Shown here piece by piece: positions 1 to 5,619 of a stretch of 5,619 nt of DNA. A model generated the notes under the pieces. It ran no database searches. It saw only the letters and a program-made list of their open reading frames with translations, and was not told the DNA's origin. Origin of the DNA: JAYZDP01 sp036337765 (lineage in GTDB: Bacteria > Acidobacteriota > Thermoanaerobaculia > Multivoradales > Multivoraceae); assembly GCA_036337765.1 (NCBI GenBank), contig JAYZDP010000061.1, positions 1 to 5,619 of the forward strand, written 5' to 3'. The stretch's first letter is position 1. Every line of letters starts with the position of its first letter. The position numbers were made by a program, and so were the translations under genes.

Positions 1-158
1 GCGTTGATGCCTCCCGCCGAAACACCCGTCAGAATCGGGATCTCAAGGTCCGGGCGCAGCTTCGCCACCGCACGAAGAACGCCTACCTGATAGGAGGCTC
101 GCGCTCCTCCACCGGTGAGTAGAAGAGCGAGAGGCAGGGTCTCGTGGGAGCCCGACAT
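1..158 (-). CDS. Patatin-like phospholipase, N-terminal part (runs off the window)
   Basis: Reading the minus strand from the ATG at 158-156 gives 52 codons before the window edge. Residues 16-20 are GGGAR, the glycine-rich oxyanion-hole motif of patatin-like lipases, followed by SYQVGVL. Residues 45-49 are GVSAG, the G-x-S-x-G nucleophile elbow, with Ser47 the predicted catalytic serine, followed by GIN. The order and spacing of these two motifs are typical of bacterial patatin-family enzymes, which hydrolyse acyl esters of phospholipids or other lipids with a Ser-Asp dyad. The catalytic Asp (usually in a D-G-A/G motif) would lie outside the window and cannot be checked. No signal peptide is evident in the short N-terminus, so a cytosolic or membrane-peripheral location is likely. 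The gene is divergent from the lipoate operon. Family assignment is firm; the substrate is unknown. Confidence 0.9.
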   Translation of the reverse strand, partial: MSGSHETLPLALLLTGGGARASYQVGVLRAVAKLRPDLEIPILTGVSAGGIN

Positions 159-164
159 GGGGAG

Positions 165-170
165 ATCCTA
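165..170 (-). promoter_or_regulatory. Putative -10 box (TAGGAT) of a leaderless promoter for the patatin gene
   Basis: On the minus strand TAGGAT is followed by six bases (CTCCCC) and then the ATG at 158. A -10 hexamer of form TANNNT ending 6-7 nt before ATG places the transcription start at or next to the A of the start codon, the usual geometry of leaderless genes. No convincing -35 hexamer is seen 16-19 bp upstream. The AGGA within the box could instead act as a weak ribosome binding site. Confidence 0.4.
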
Positions 171-199
171 ACGGCTGTGCTGAGGCCGCCGTAGAGCAC

Positions 200-205
200 T
201 AGAAT
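200..205 (+). promoter_or_regulatory. Putative -10 box (TAGAAT) of a leaderless promoter for the lipoate operon
   Basis: TAGAAT is followed by seven bases (CGATCCC) and then the ATG at 213. This spacing puts the predicted transcription start at about 212-213, so the first mRNA would begin at or beside its start codon. No purine-rich ribosome binding site lies at the normal distance, which supports leaderless initiation. No clear -35 element is seen. If real, this is the only promoter visible upstream of the whole rightward gene string. Confidence 0.45.
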
Positions 206-212
206 CGATCCC

Positions 213-650
213 ATGACAAGGCCGGTAATCATCGGTAGCGGGCCCGGCGGTTATGTCGCCGCGATCCGCGCCGCCCAGCTCGGAATGGAAGAGCTCGCGA
301 TTCGAGCCAACGACCTCGCGCAGCGTGCACGCGACAAGCGCCTGAAACCCGACGAGATTCAGCGCGGCACGTTCACCATCACCAATCCTGGCGTCTACGG
401 CAGCCTCTTCGGCACTCCCATCATCAACCAGGCGCAGGTCGCCATCCTGTGCGTAGGCGCGATCGACAAGCGTTCGGTGGTCGAGAAAGCCCCGGATGGG
501 ACCGACGCAGTCGTCATCCGATCGAGGGCCTACATGGCGCTCACCTGCGACCACCGCCTGATCGACGGTGCCGACGCAGAGCTCTTCATCGCCGACGTCC
601 GAAGCCAGCTCGAAGGCGGCGACTGGCACGAGATCGAGGCCCTCGTATGA
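213..650 (+). CDS. Chimeric ORF: E3 (dihydrolipoamide dehydrogenase) N-terminus joined to E2 acyltransferase C-terminus
   Basis: The 145-aa product has two unrelated parts. Residues 1-25 are the start of an E3 flavoprotein: strand PVII, then the FAD-binding GSGPGG dinucleotide motif and YVAAIRAAQLG. From about residue 26 it becomes the C-terminal half of an E2 catalytic domain: a helix with LAQRARDKRLKPDEIQ, then GTFTITNPG, FGTPIINQ and DHRLIDG. His114 and Asp118 match the E2 catalytic His and Asp. Thr57 sits at the transition-state-stabilising Ser/Thr position; Thr there is known in E. coli SucB, a weak hint at a 2-oxoglutarate-type E2. Missing are nearly all of E3 (usually ~460 aa) and the E2 lipoyl domain, subunit-binding domain and first half of the catalytic domain. 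It should not work as either enzyme. The stop overlaps the lipB start by ATGA. Best explained as an in-frame deletion between adjacent E3 and E2 genes, or a collapsed assembly; functionally a pseudogene unless shown otherwise. Confidence 0.85.
   Translation: MTRPVIIGSGPGGYVAAIRAAQLGMEELAIRANDLAQRARDKRLKPDEIQRGTFTITNPGVYGSLFGTPIINQAQVAILCVGAIDKRSVVEKAPDGTDAVVIRSRAYMALTCDHRLIDGADAELFIADVRSQLEGGDWHEIEALV
282..293 (+). other. E3/E2 fusion junction
   Basis: The E3-like sequence is recognisable through the LGM codons at 279-287, and the E2-like helix is recognisable from the EEL codons at 288-296. The crossover therefore lies within about 282-293, to within a few codons. Both parts are in the same strand and frame, and no insertion-sequence end or long direct repeat flanks the point. 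Microhomology cannot be judged without the two intact parent genes. Confidence 0.65.
636..639 (+). promoter_or_regulatory. Ribosome binding site of lipB (GAGG)
   Basis: GAGG lies 7 nt before the ATG at 647, inside the last codons of the preceding ORF. Together with the ATGA overlap of stop and start it supports 647 as the lipB start and translational coupling to the chimeric ORF. Confidence 0.6.
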
Positions 651-1411
651 GGTCCCGCACCCTGCGATCGGGCTACCTGGGGCGTGTCGACTACACGACG
701 GCGCTCGAGTGGCAACACGCCCTGCGCCAACGGATCCTCGATCGCACTGTCGCCGGAGGCGCAGATGTCACCGCACATGCGGATGCCGAGAACCACCTCC
801 TGCTACTCGAGCACCCGCCGGTCTTCACACTGGGGCGCAACGCGAGCCAGGAACACATCCTGGCCGAGCAGGCATGGCTCGCCGACCGGGGTATCGAGGT
901 ACACGAGGCTGACCGTGGCGGCGAGGTGACCTTTCACGGCCCCGGCCAGCTCGTCGGTTACCCGATCGTCGATCTCAAACCGGATCGGCGCGACATTCGC
1001 CGCTACGTGCGCGACCTGCAGGAGGTCCTGATGCGCACCCTCGCCGAGTACGGGATCCGGGCCGATCCGGGCCTCGATGGCAGACCCGTCGGAGTGTGGG
1101 TGAAAGGGCGCAAGATCGCTTCGATCGGCGTGCACCTGCGCCACTGGGTCTCGACCCACGGCTTCGCGCTCAACGTCTCGACCGATCTGTCGTACTTCTC
1201 AGGCATCGTCGCCTGCGGCATGCCCAAGGCACCGATGACGACGCTCGCCGAGCTCACCAACGAGGCGCCGGACCTGCCGACGATCGCGGAAACGGTCGCC
1301 ACCCATTTCCGCGAGGTCTTCTCCGCCTACCCCGGAGCCCCACTGTCGAGAGCCGAGCTGACCCGAACAGGGGGCGCTATGATCGCCTCCGGCTCGTCGG
1401 GGCCGGCCTAG
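647..1411 (+). CDS. lipB: Octanoyltransferase LipB
   Basis: The 254-aa product transfers octanoate from octanoyl-ACP to the lipoyl-domain lysine of E2 and GcvH proteins, the first step of cytosolic lipoate assembly. Family signatures appear in order: LLLLEHPPVFTLGR (51-64), RGGEVTFHGPGQLVGYPI (90-107), VGVWVKGRKIASIG (148-161), and THGFALNVSTDL (170-181). The catalytic pair is predicted to be Lys156 (RKIASIG) and Cys190 (ACGMP). Many homologues have PCG here, so the Ala before the Cys is a minor variant. Length is slightly above the usual 210-240 aa because of a Ser/Gly/Ala-rich tail. The ATG at 647 overlaps the upstream stop (ATGA) and has a GAGG ribosome binding site. An in-frame open stretch reaching back to 449 lacks LipB similarity and overlaps E2 coding sequence, so the shorter start is chosen. 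lipA follows after 24 bp. Confidence 0.96.
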   Translation: MRSRTLRSGYLGRVDYTTALEWQHALRQRILDRTVAGGADVTAHADAENHLLLLEHPPVFTLGRNASQEHILAEQAWLADRGIEVHEADRGGEVTFHGPGQLVGYPIVDLKPDRRDIRRYVRDLQEVLMRTLAEYGIRADPGLDGRPVGVWVKGRKIASIGVHLRHWVSTHGFALNVSTDLSYFSGIVACGMPKAPMTTLAELTNEAPDLPTIAETVATHFREVFSAYPGAPLSRAELTRTGGAMIASGSSGPA

Positions 1412-1435
1412 TCGGGCCAGCACCTGGACCCCCTC

Positions 1436-2368
1436 ATGGAAACCCTGACGCGACTCCAGCGACCCTCCGCCTCTGCGGCCCCGCCGACTTCGCCAGCCGG
1501 CCCGAGGCCCGCATGGCTGCGGATCCGCCTGCGAACGCCACCGCGCTTCCACGAGGTACGACGCCTCGTCGCCGAGCTCCAGCTGAACACGGTCTGTGCA
1601 GAGGCCCGCTGCCCGAACATCTACGAGTGCTGGGGACAACACGGCACGGCGACCTTCATGATCCTCGGTGACGTCTGCACTCGCCGCTGCGGCTTCTGCG
1701 CGGTGACGTCCGGACGGCCGGCAGAGGGTGTCGACGCCGACGAGCCCAGCCACGTCGCCGACGCGGCCGCCGCGATGGGCCTGCGCCACGTCGTCGTCAC
1801 CTCGGTCGATCGCGACGACCTCCGCGACGGCGGTGCCAGGCACTTCTCCGAGGTGATCGAGACACTGCACGCTTTGCAGCCGGCACCCGCGGTAGAGGTC
1901 TTGACGCCCGACTTCAAAGGTGTCGACGAGGCCCTCGATATCGTGCTCGGCGCTGCACCGGAGGTCTTCTCGCACAACATGGAGACGGTGCCGAGGCTCT
2001 ACCGCGAGGCACGCCCCGGCAGCGACTTCAACCGCAGCCTGGGACTCTTGGCGGCAGCCGCCCGTCGCCGCCGCGACGGTGGCTTCGCCGGCCGGGTGAA
2101 GACCGGTCTCATGCTCGGACTCGGCGAGACCGACAGCGAGCTGGAAGAGACTCTGGAGCAGATCGCTGCGGCAGAAGTCGAGATCCTGACACTCGGGCAG
2201 TACCTGCAGCCGACGCGCGACCACCTACCGGTCGCACACTGGGTCCACCCGCACCGGTTCGAAGAGCTGCGGCGCATCGCTTTGAGCCTCGGCTTCCGGC
2301 ACTGCGAAGCCGGTCCCTTGGTCCGCTCCAGCTACCACGCCCACGAGCAGCTCGCGGCGACGCGCTGA
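1436..2368 (+). CDS. lipA: Lipoyl synthase LipA (radical SAM)
   Basis: The 310-aa product inserts two sulfurs at C6 and C8 of protein-bound octanoyl groups, completing the lipoyl cofactor made from LipB's product. Cys54, Cys59 and Cys65 form the C-x4-C-x5-C motif binding the auxiliary [4Fe-4S] cluster, which is the sacrificial sulfur donor in this family. Cys81, Cys85 and Cys88 form the C-x3-C-x2-C radical-SAM motif (CTRRCGFC). The C-terminal RSSYHA (297-302) contains the serine that ligates the auxiliary cluster. Other family blocks include VTSVDRDDLRDGG (121-133), VEVLTPDF (153-160), FSHNMETV (178-185) and TGLMLGLGET (223-232). All key residues are present, so the enzyme should be active. 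The first ~25 residues are Pro/Ala-rich and unconserved before AWLRIRL. The ATG at 1436 has no clear Shine-Dalgarno sequence, but no other in-frame start upstream fits better; coupling to lipB is plausible. Confidence 0.97.
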   Translation: METLTRLQRPSASAAPPTSPAGPRPAWLRIRLRTPPRFHEVRRLVAELQLNTVCAEARCPNIYECWGQHGTATFMILGDVCTRRCGFCAVTSGRPAEGVDADEPSHVADAAAAMGLRHVVVTSVDRDDLRDGGARHFSEVIETLHALQPAPAVEVLTPDFKGVDEALDIVLGAAPEVFSHNMETVPRLYREARPGSDFNRSLGLLAAAARRRRDGGFAGRVKTGLMLGLGETDSELEETLEQIAAAEVEILTLGQYLQPTRDHLPVAHWVHPHRFEELRRIALSLGFRHCEAGPLVRSSYHAHEQLAATR

Positions 2369-2370
2369 GG
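2367..2370 (+). promoter_or_regulatory. Ribosome binding site of the kinase-like gene (GAGG)
   Basis: GAGG overlaps the lipA stop codon and ends 8 nt before the ATG at 2379. It fixes this start, which is also the one giving the standard kinase N-terminus (GRYRIEESLGRGG), and suggests reinitiation by ribosomes finishing lipA. Confidence 0.55.
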
Positions 2371-2378
2371 CACCACGG

Positions 2379-4061
2379 ATGATCGGGCGAACGTTCGGCC
2401 GCTATCGGATCGAGGAGAGTCTGGGGCGCGGCGGCATGGCCGAGGTGTTCCGCGCGGTAGACGAGAAGCTCCAGCGCAGCGTCGCGATCAAGATCATCCT
2501 GCCGACCTACGCCTCCGACGCCGGCTTCCAGGAGCGCTTCCTGAGCGAGGCCCGCGCCGCCACAGCACTCGAGCACCCGAACATCCTAGGTGTCCATGCT
2601 TCTGGCGTGCAGAACGGTGAGCCGTTTCTCGTCATGCCTCTGATGGAGGCGGGAACACTCGAGAATCGGCTCGAGGAAGGGCCCGTCGCCTTCGAGGAGG
2701 CGTCGACCTGGATCGTCCAGCTCGCCGAGGCCATCGACTTCGCACACGAGGCAGGAGTGCTGCACGGGAACATCAAAGCATCGAAGATCCTGATTTCGAG
2801 CGACGGGCCTCTGCTACTCGCGGACTTCGGGCTCGCGAAGGGCGAGGCCTCATCCGCCGCCGCCGACCGCTACTCCTTCGGAGCTCTCGCCTACCAGCTC
2901 GTCACGGGCGCGCTCCCCTCTTCCCGCGAGAACCCGCTCGCGGTGCTCCAGCAGCACATCTCCGCGAAGGCCACGAGTCCCTCGCAGCTCAGCGACGACC
3001 TGCCGGCTACGATTGAAGCCGCTTTCGCTTCGATCCTAGCCGAGGACCCCACCGACCGGCCGAGGTCCTGCGGAGCCGCGGCGGCGGCGATGCTCGGCGA
3101 GACGCCGGCCGACGCGCAGACCCCCGAGCTCGGGACCGACTTACGAACTCTCGGCCTGACGGCAGGGGTTCTGCTTGCGCTCGCGATTGCAATCGTCATC
3201 GCCCTGCTCACGTCGCCCCGACTGCGCTTCGCCCCGTTTGAAACCGCCGACCTGCCGATACTCGCCCGTGGTACCCCGCAGACAGCGCTTCCAGTCGCGC
3301 CTGTCAAACCCCTCGACCCGGCTCCGGATCCACGCCTGGTAATCAACGGCCTCATCACTTCAATCAACGGGCGCTGGCGACAAGGAAGGTTTGACAGCGC
3401 CTTCTTCGACGATCTCGCGGCCCGGGTCGCGGCGGCACGCGGGCAAATGGCCGACAATCCCGACCTCGAACTGCTCGATGACTGGGCAGCAGGCGGCAAG
3501 GCACTCACTGCCGGAGACGAGCCTGCGGCTCGCGAGTACCTCGGCAAAATCCTTGCTAACCCCGCCTTTCGAGAGTGGATCCCGCTGCTTCCGGCACGGT
3601 TCGTCGGCCACCGCCAGGCGAGCGCGGAGACCTTCCATCCGTGGCGCTTGTCGGTCTTCTGGGGAGACCCGCTCGATAAAGGCGCTGGCCAGCTCGAGGA
3701 GCTGATCGCCGAGCACGGCGAGAACCGCAACCTGCTACTGGGCCGAGCAGTCATCACCCATCTCGACGGCGACCACGCCGCAGCTGCGGCCATGGCGCTG
3801 GAGCTCGAGCGTCAATTCACAACCGGACAGACGCCGCTCTTGATCGCGCGCTTCGCCGGAGATCAGTTCCTGTGGAGCGGTGAGATGGATCGCGCAGTGG
3901 AGTGGTACAAAAAGCTCGGCACAAACGCGCCTCGCGCGGAGATCGCCGCGGTTTTGCACAGCCTCAGCCTGGAGGGCGGTCCTTCGGTCCTCGGACAGGC
4001 GTGCGAGGGTGGGTTCCGTTCCGCCTGCGAGCCCCGGGGCTTCAGAGGGCTCTCGAAATGA
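2379..4061 (+). CDS. Membrane-anchored Ser/Thr kinase-like protein, probable pseudokinase
   Basis: The 560-aa protein has a Hanks-type kinase fold at residues ~8-240, one membrane helix at ~258-278 (GLTAGVLLALAIAIVIALL) and a ~280-aa region predicted outside the membrane. Present: the P-loop LGRGGMAEVF (15-24), VAIK Lys38, alpha-C Glu57, DFG 149-151, the alpha-F Asp163 (ADRYSFG) and the DPTDRP motif (223-228). Lost: the catalytic HRD is HGN (129-131), so the proton-accepting Asp is Asn; the Mg-binding Asn of the loop is Lys136; and only ~10 residues separate DFG from ADRYSFG, where active kinases carry ~30-40 including GTxxYMxPEQ. It could bind nucleotide but should not phosphorylate. The outer part starts with a Pro-rich linker (~299-318), then alpha-helical sequence with TPR-like stretches (465-480, 493-513), and ends with Cys542 and Cys550. 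Likely role: a signalling scaffold or receptor; ligand and partner unknown. Its stop overlaps the next start by ATGA. Confidence 0.9.
   Translation: MIGRTFGRYRIEESLGRGGMAEVFRAVDEKLQRSVAIKIILPTYASDAGFQERFLSEARAATALEHPNILGVHASGVQNGEPFLVMPLMEAGTLENRLEEGPVAFEEASTWIVQLAEAIDFAHEAGVLHGNIKASKILISSDGPLLLADFGLAKGEASSAAADRYSFGALAYQLVTGALPSSRENPLAVLQQHISAKATSPSQLSDDLPATIEAAFASILAEDPTDRPRSCGAAAAAMLGETPADAQTPELGTDLRTLGLTAGVLLALAIAIVIALLTSPRLRFAPFETADLPILARGTPQTALPVAPVKPLDPAPDPRLVINGLITSINGRWRQGRFDSAFFDDLAARVAAARGQMADNPDLELLDDWAAGGKALTAGDEPAAREYLGKILANPAFREWIPLLPARFVGHRQASAETFHPWRLSVFWGDPLDKGAGQLEELIAEHGENRNLLLGRAVITHLDGDHAAAAAMALELERQFTTGQTPLLIARFAGDQFLWSGEMDRAVEWYKKLGTNAPRAEIAAVLHSLSLEGGPSVLGQACEGGFRSACEPRGFRGLSK
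4045..4048 (+). promoter_or_regulatory. Ribosome binding site of the YkgJ-type gene (GAGG)
   Basis: GAGG ends 9 nt before the ATG at 4058, inside the last codons of the kinase-like gene. With the ATGA overlap it supports 4058 over in-frame starts further upstream, such as 3902. Confidence 0.5.
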
Positions 4062-4447
4062 GCCGCAGGCTGCACATCTTCTACAGCTGCGCACGCTGCC
4101 CCGCCTACTGCTGCTCCTACGCCCGGATCCAGGTCAGCGAGAAGGACATCCGCCGGCTCGCACGCCACTTCGGAACCACGGAAAAGAAGGCACGCAAGCG
4201 ATTCACCAAGAAGGACACCGAGGAGAAGGGCTGGCGTGTTCTGCGCCACCACGAGGACGAGCACTACGGCACGGCCTGTCAGTTCCTCGACGAACAGACC
4301 CGCAACTGCACCGTCTACGAGGCACGGCCCGAGATCTGCCGTGACTTCCCCGGCACCACCAGGTGCGGCTACTACGACTTCCTCAGCTTCGAGCGCAACG
4401 CGCTCGAGGATGAGAACTACATCTCGACGACCTGGAACGAAAAGTAG
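4058..4447 (+). CDS. YkgJ-type cysteine-cluster protein
   Basis: The 129-aa protein has eight cysteines: 11, 14, 18 and 19 in CARCPAYCC near the N-terminus, then 74, 84, 94 and 103. The second half reads CQFLD, then NCTVYEARPEICRDFPG and CGYYDFLSFER, the conserved pattern of the YkgJ / CxxCxxCC family (Pfam PF03692). These proteins are predicted to bind zinc or an iron-sulfur cluster; no general biochemical function is established. The first motif has three residues (PAY) before the CC pair, one more than the name-giving CxxCxxCC spacing. The region 27-60 is Lys/Arg-rich (EKKARKRFTKKD). There is no signal peptide or membrane helix, so it is probably cytosolic. The ATG overlaps the kinase-like gene's stop, and recN begins immediately after this gene's TAG. 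Placement in an operon with the iron-sulfur enzyme LipA is suggestive only. Confidence 0.88.
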   Translation: MSRRLHIFYSCARCPAYCCSYARIQVSEKDIRRLARHFGTTEKKARKRFTKKDTEEKGWRVLRHHEDEHYGTACQFLDEQTRNCTVYEARPEICRDFPGTTRCGYYDFLSFERNALEDENYISTTWNEK

Positions 4448-5619
4448 ATGCTCCGTCATCTTCACGTTCGAAATCTGGCGGTGCTAGCGGAGGCGAGCGT
4501 CGAGTGGAAAGCCGGCTTCAACGTGCTCACTGGAGAGACTGGAGCCGGGAAGTCGATCGTCGTCGACTCGCTTTCGCTGCTGGCCGGCGCCAGGGCCAGC
4601 GCCGACCTCATCCGCTCCGGCGCCGAGACGCTGTCGGTCGCCGGCGTCTTCGGCCCGTTACCGCCGCCGGTGGTGTCGAGCCTCGACACCGCCGGAGTCA
4701 CGGTCGACTCGGACGAGATCGTGATCCGGCGCGAGATCAACCGCGCGGGCCGCAACCGGGTCTACGCCAACGACCAGCCGATCACCCTACGACTGCTCTC
4801 GGAGGTCGCACCTGCACTGCTACGGATCCACGGCCAACGCGAGGAGCTGGGCCTGGCGCAGCCCGAGCTGCAGCGGCTGTGGCTGGATCGTCAGGGCGGC
4901 GACGACGCCCGTGAGCTGCTGCGCCGCGTTGCCAGACGCTTCGCCGACTATCGTGGCGTGGCCGAACGCCTCGAACGCATGAGCGGCAATGACCGCATCC
5001 ACCAGGAACGGATCGATCTGCTGACCTTCCAGCTCGGCGAGATCGAACGGGTCGGACTGACTGCGGGCGAGGACGACCAGCTCTCGCAAGAGCGCAATCT
5101 GCTGCGCAACAGCGAGGCGGTGTTCGCGGCTCTCGGCGGTCTGGTCCAACGTCTGGTCGAAAACGATGGCTCGGTCAGCGAGACGCTGGCGATCGTCCAC
5201 TCGGAGCTCGACGGAGTCGGCGAGTGGGAGCCCACGGCAGTCGAGTGGGGCCTAGAGGTCGACGAGCTGCGAATCCGCGCTCAGGAGCTCGCCCGCACCG
5301 TGAGCGACCGCCTGCAGTCGATCGACGCCGACCCGACGCGGCTAGCCCAGATCGAGGAGCGGCTGGCTGTCGTCGAGCGTATCTGCCACAAGTACGGGCC
5401 GCGGTCCGACGACGTGCTCGAGCGCTTCGCAGTCATGCGCGGCGAGCTCGACGAGCTCGACACAGATGCGGTCGACCGCGGCGAGCTTGAGCAGCGGGTC
5501 GCCCAAGCACTCGCCGACTACCGCGAGGTCGCTCTGGAGCTCTCGGCGGCGCGCGCGGCGTGGGCCGACGGCTTCTGCCAGCGCCTGGCCGACGAGCTGG
5601 CAGAGCTCGCATTGGCAGA
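4448..5619 (+). CDS. recN: DNA repair protein RecN, N-terminal ~390 residues (runs off the window)
   Basis: The frame stays open from the ATG at 4448 to the window end. RecN is an SMC-like ATPase that acts early in double-strand-break repair, holding DNA ends or sister chromosomes together for RecA-dependent recombination. The N-terminus (LRHLHVRNLAVL) leads to Walker A GETGAGKS at 29-36 and then IVVDSLSLLAGARAS, the standard RecN head. HGQREEL is the equivalent of the family's HGQHEHQ segment. LTFQLGEIERVGL and the IEERLAVVERICHKYG stretch are typical of the coiled-coil arm. The ABC signature, Walker B and C-terminal head half lie beyond the window; full RecN proteins are about 550-580 aa. 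The start directly abuts the preceding stop, with only a weak GGA 11 nt upstream, so coupling is likely. In many bacteria recN is SOS-controlled, but no LexA-type operator is apparent immediately upstream. Confidence 0.95.
   Translation, partial: MLRHLHVRNLAVLAEASVEWKAGFNVLTGETGAGKSIVVDSLSLLAGARASADLIRSGAETLSVAGVFGPLPPPVVSSLDTAGVTVDSDEIVIRREINRAGRNRVYANDQPITLRLLSEVAPALLRIHGQREELGLAQPELQRLWLDRQGGDDARELLRRVARRFADYRGVAERLERMSGNDRIHQERIDLLTFQLGEIERVGLTAGEDDQLSQERNLLRNSEAVFAALGGLVQRLVENDGSVSETLAIVHSELDGVGEWEPTAVEWGLEVDELRIRAQELARTVSDRLQSIDADPTRLAQIEERLAVVERICHKYGPRSDDVLERFAVMRGELDELDTDAVDRGELEQRVAQALADYREVALELSAARAAWADGFCQRLADELAELALA

Noticed and set aside
635..645. Short palindrome CGAGG-C-CCTCG over the lipB ribosome binding site
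   Set aside because: A one-base loop cannot form a stable hairpin as written, and such short inverted matches are expected by chance in sequence of this composition.
449..646. Upstream extension of lipB as an in-frame N-terminal region
   Set aside because: The translation is Arg-rich with no LipB similarity and overlaps the conserved E2 catalytic sequence; the ATG at 647 has a ribosome binding site and a normal LipB N-terminus.
1199..2224. Long minus-strand open frame (341 codons) opposite lipB/lipA
   Set aside because: It lies antisense to the clearly conserved lipA and shows no recognisable protein motif; long antisense frames are common in G+C-rich codon-biased genes.
2823..2873. Frameshift or sequencing error as the cause of the missing activation loop
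   Set aside because: The frame is continuous and conserved on both sides (DFGLAKG before, ADRYSFGALAYQLVTG after), and the independent HGN and Lys136 changes upstream also indicate a pseudokinase.
2891..3793. Minus-strand open frame (300 codons) opposite the kinase-like gene
   Set aside because: Low-complexity Ser/Ala/Arg-rich product, antisense to a gene with clear kinase motifs; a compositional shadow.
3902..4057. Upstream start for the YkgJ-type gene
   Set aside because: It would overlap 160 nt of the kinase-like gene with unconserved Arg-rich sequence; the ATG at 4058 has an ATGA overlap, GAGG at a good distance, and gives a family-typical start.

Overview
The window comes from a G+C-rich bacterial genome (about two thirds G+C by eye). 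It is almost entirely coding and reads as ordinary core chromosome, with no mobile element, CRISPR array or RNA gene visible. An Hanks-type kinase-like receptor next to lipoate genes, G/C-ending codons and TANNNT boxes sitting directly upstream of start codons would fit Acidobacteriota, Actinobacteriota or a similar lineage. The sequence alone does not settle the phylum.

Layout. Positions 1-158 hold the start of a leftward patatin-like phospholipase gene. A 54-bp divergent intergenic region (159-212) carries a -10-like hexamer for each direction, each 6-7 nt from its ATG, as expected for leaderless transcripts. Rightward from 213 runs one tight gene string: a chimeric E3/E2 2-oxoacid dehydrogenase ORF (213-650), lipB (647-1411), lipA (1436-2368), a membrane-anchored Ser/Thr kinase-like protein (2379-4061), a YkgJ-type cysteine-cluster protein (4058-4447) and recN (4448 to the window edge, incomplete). 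The junctions are a 4-nt ATGA overlap, 24 bp, 10 bp, a 4-nt ATGA overlap and 0 bp, which strongly suggests one translationally coupled operon.

How the genes fit together. LipB moves an octanoyl group from acyl carrier protein to the lipoyl domains of 2-oxoacid dehydrogenases, and LipA inserts two sulfurs to make lipoate. E2 is the lipoylated substrate and E3 reoxidises it, so the first three ORFs form one pathway. The kinase-like, YkgJ and RecN genes follow without an obvious metabolic link.

Two points stand out. First, the ORF at 213-650 is an in-frame join of the first ~25 residues of dihydrolipoamide dehydrogenase (E3) to the last ~120 residues of an E2 acyltransferase. The rest of both genes is missing, so this is either a real deletion or an assembly collapse. 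Second, the kinase-like protein is a probable pseudokinase: HRD is HGN, the catalytic-loop Asn is Lys, and the activation segment with its APE motif is absent, while the P-loop, VAIK Lys, alpha-C Glu and DFG remain.
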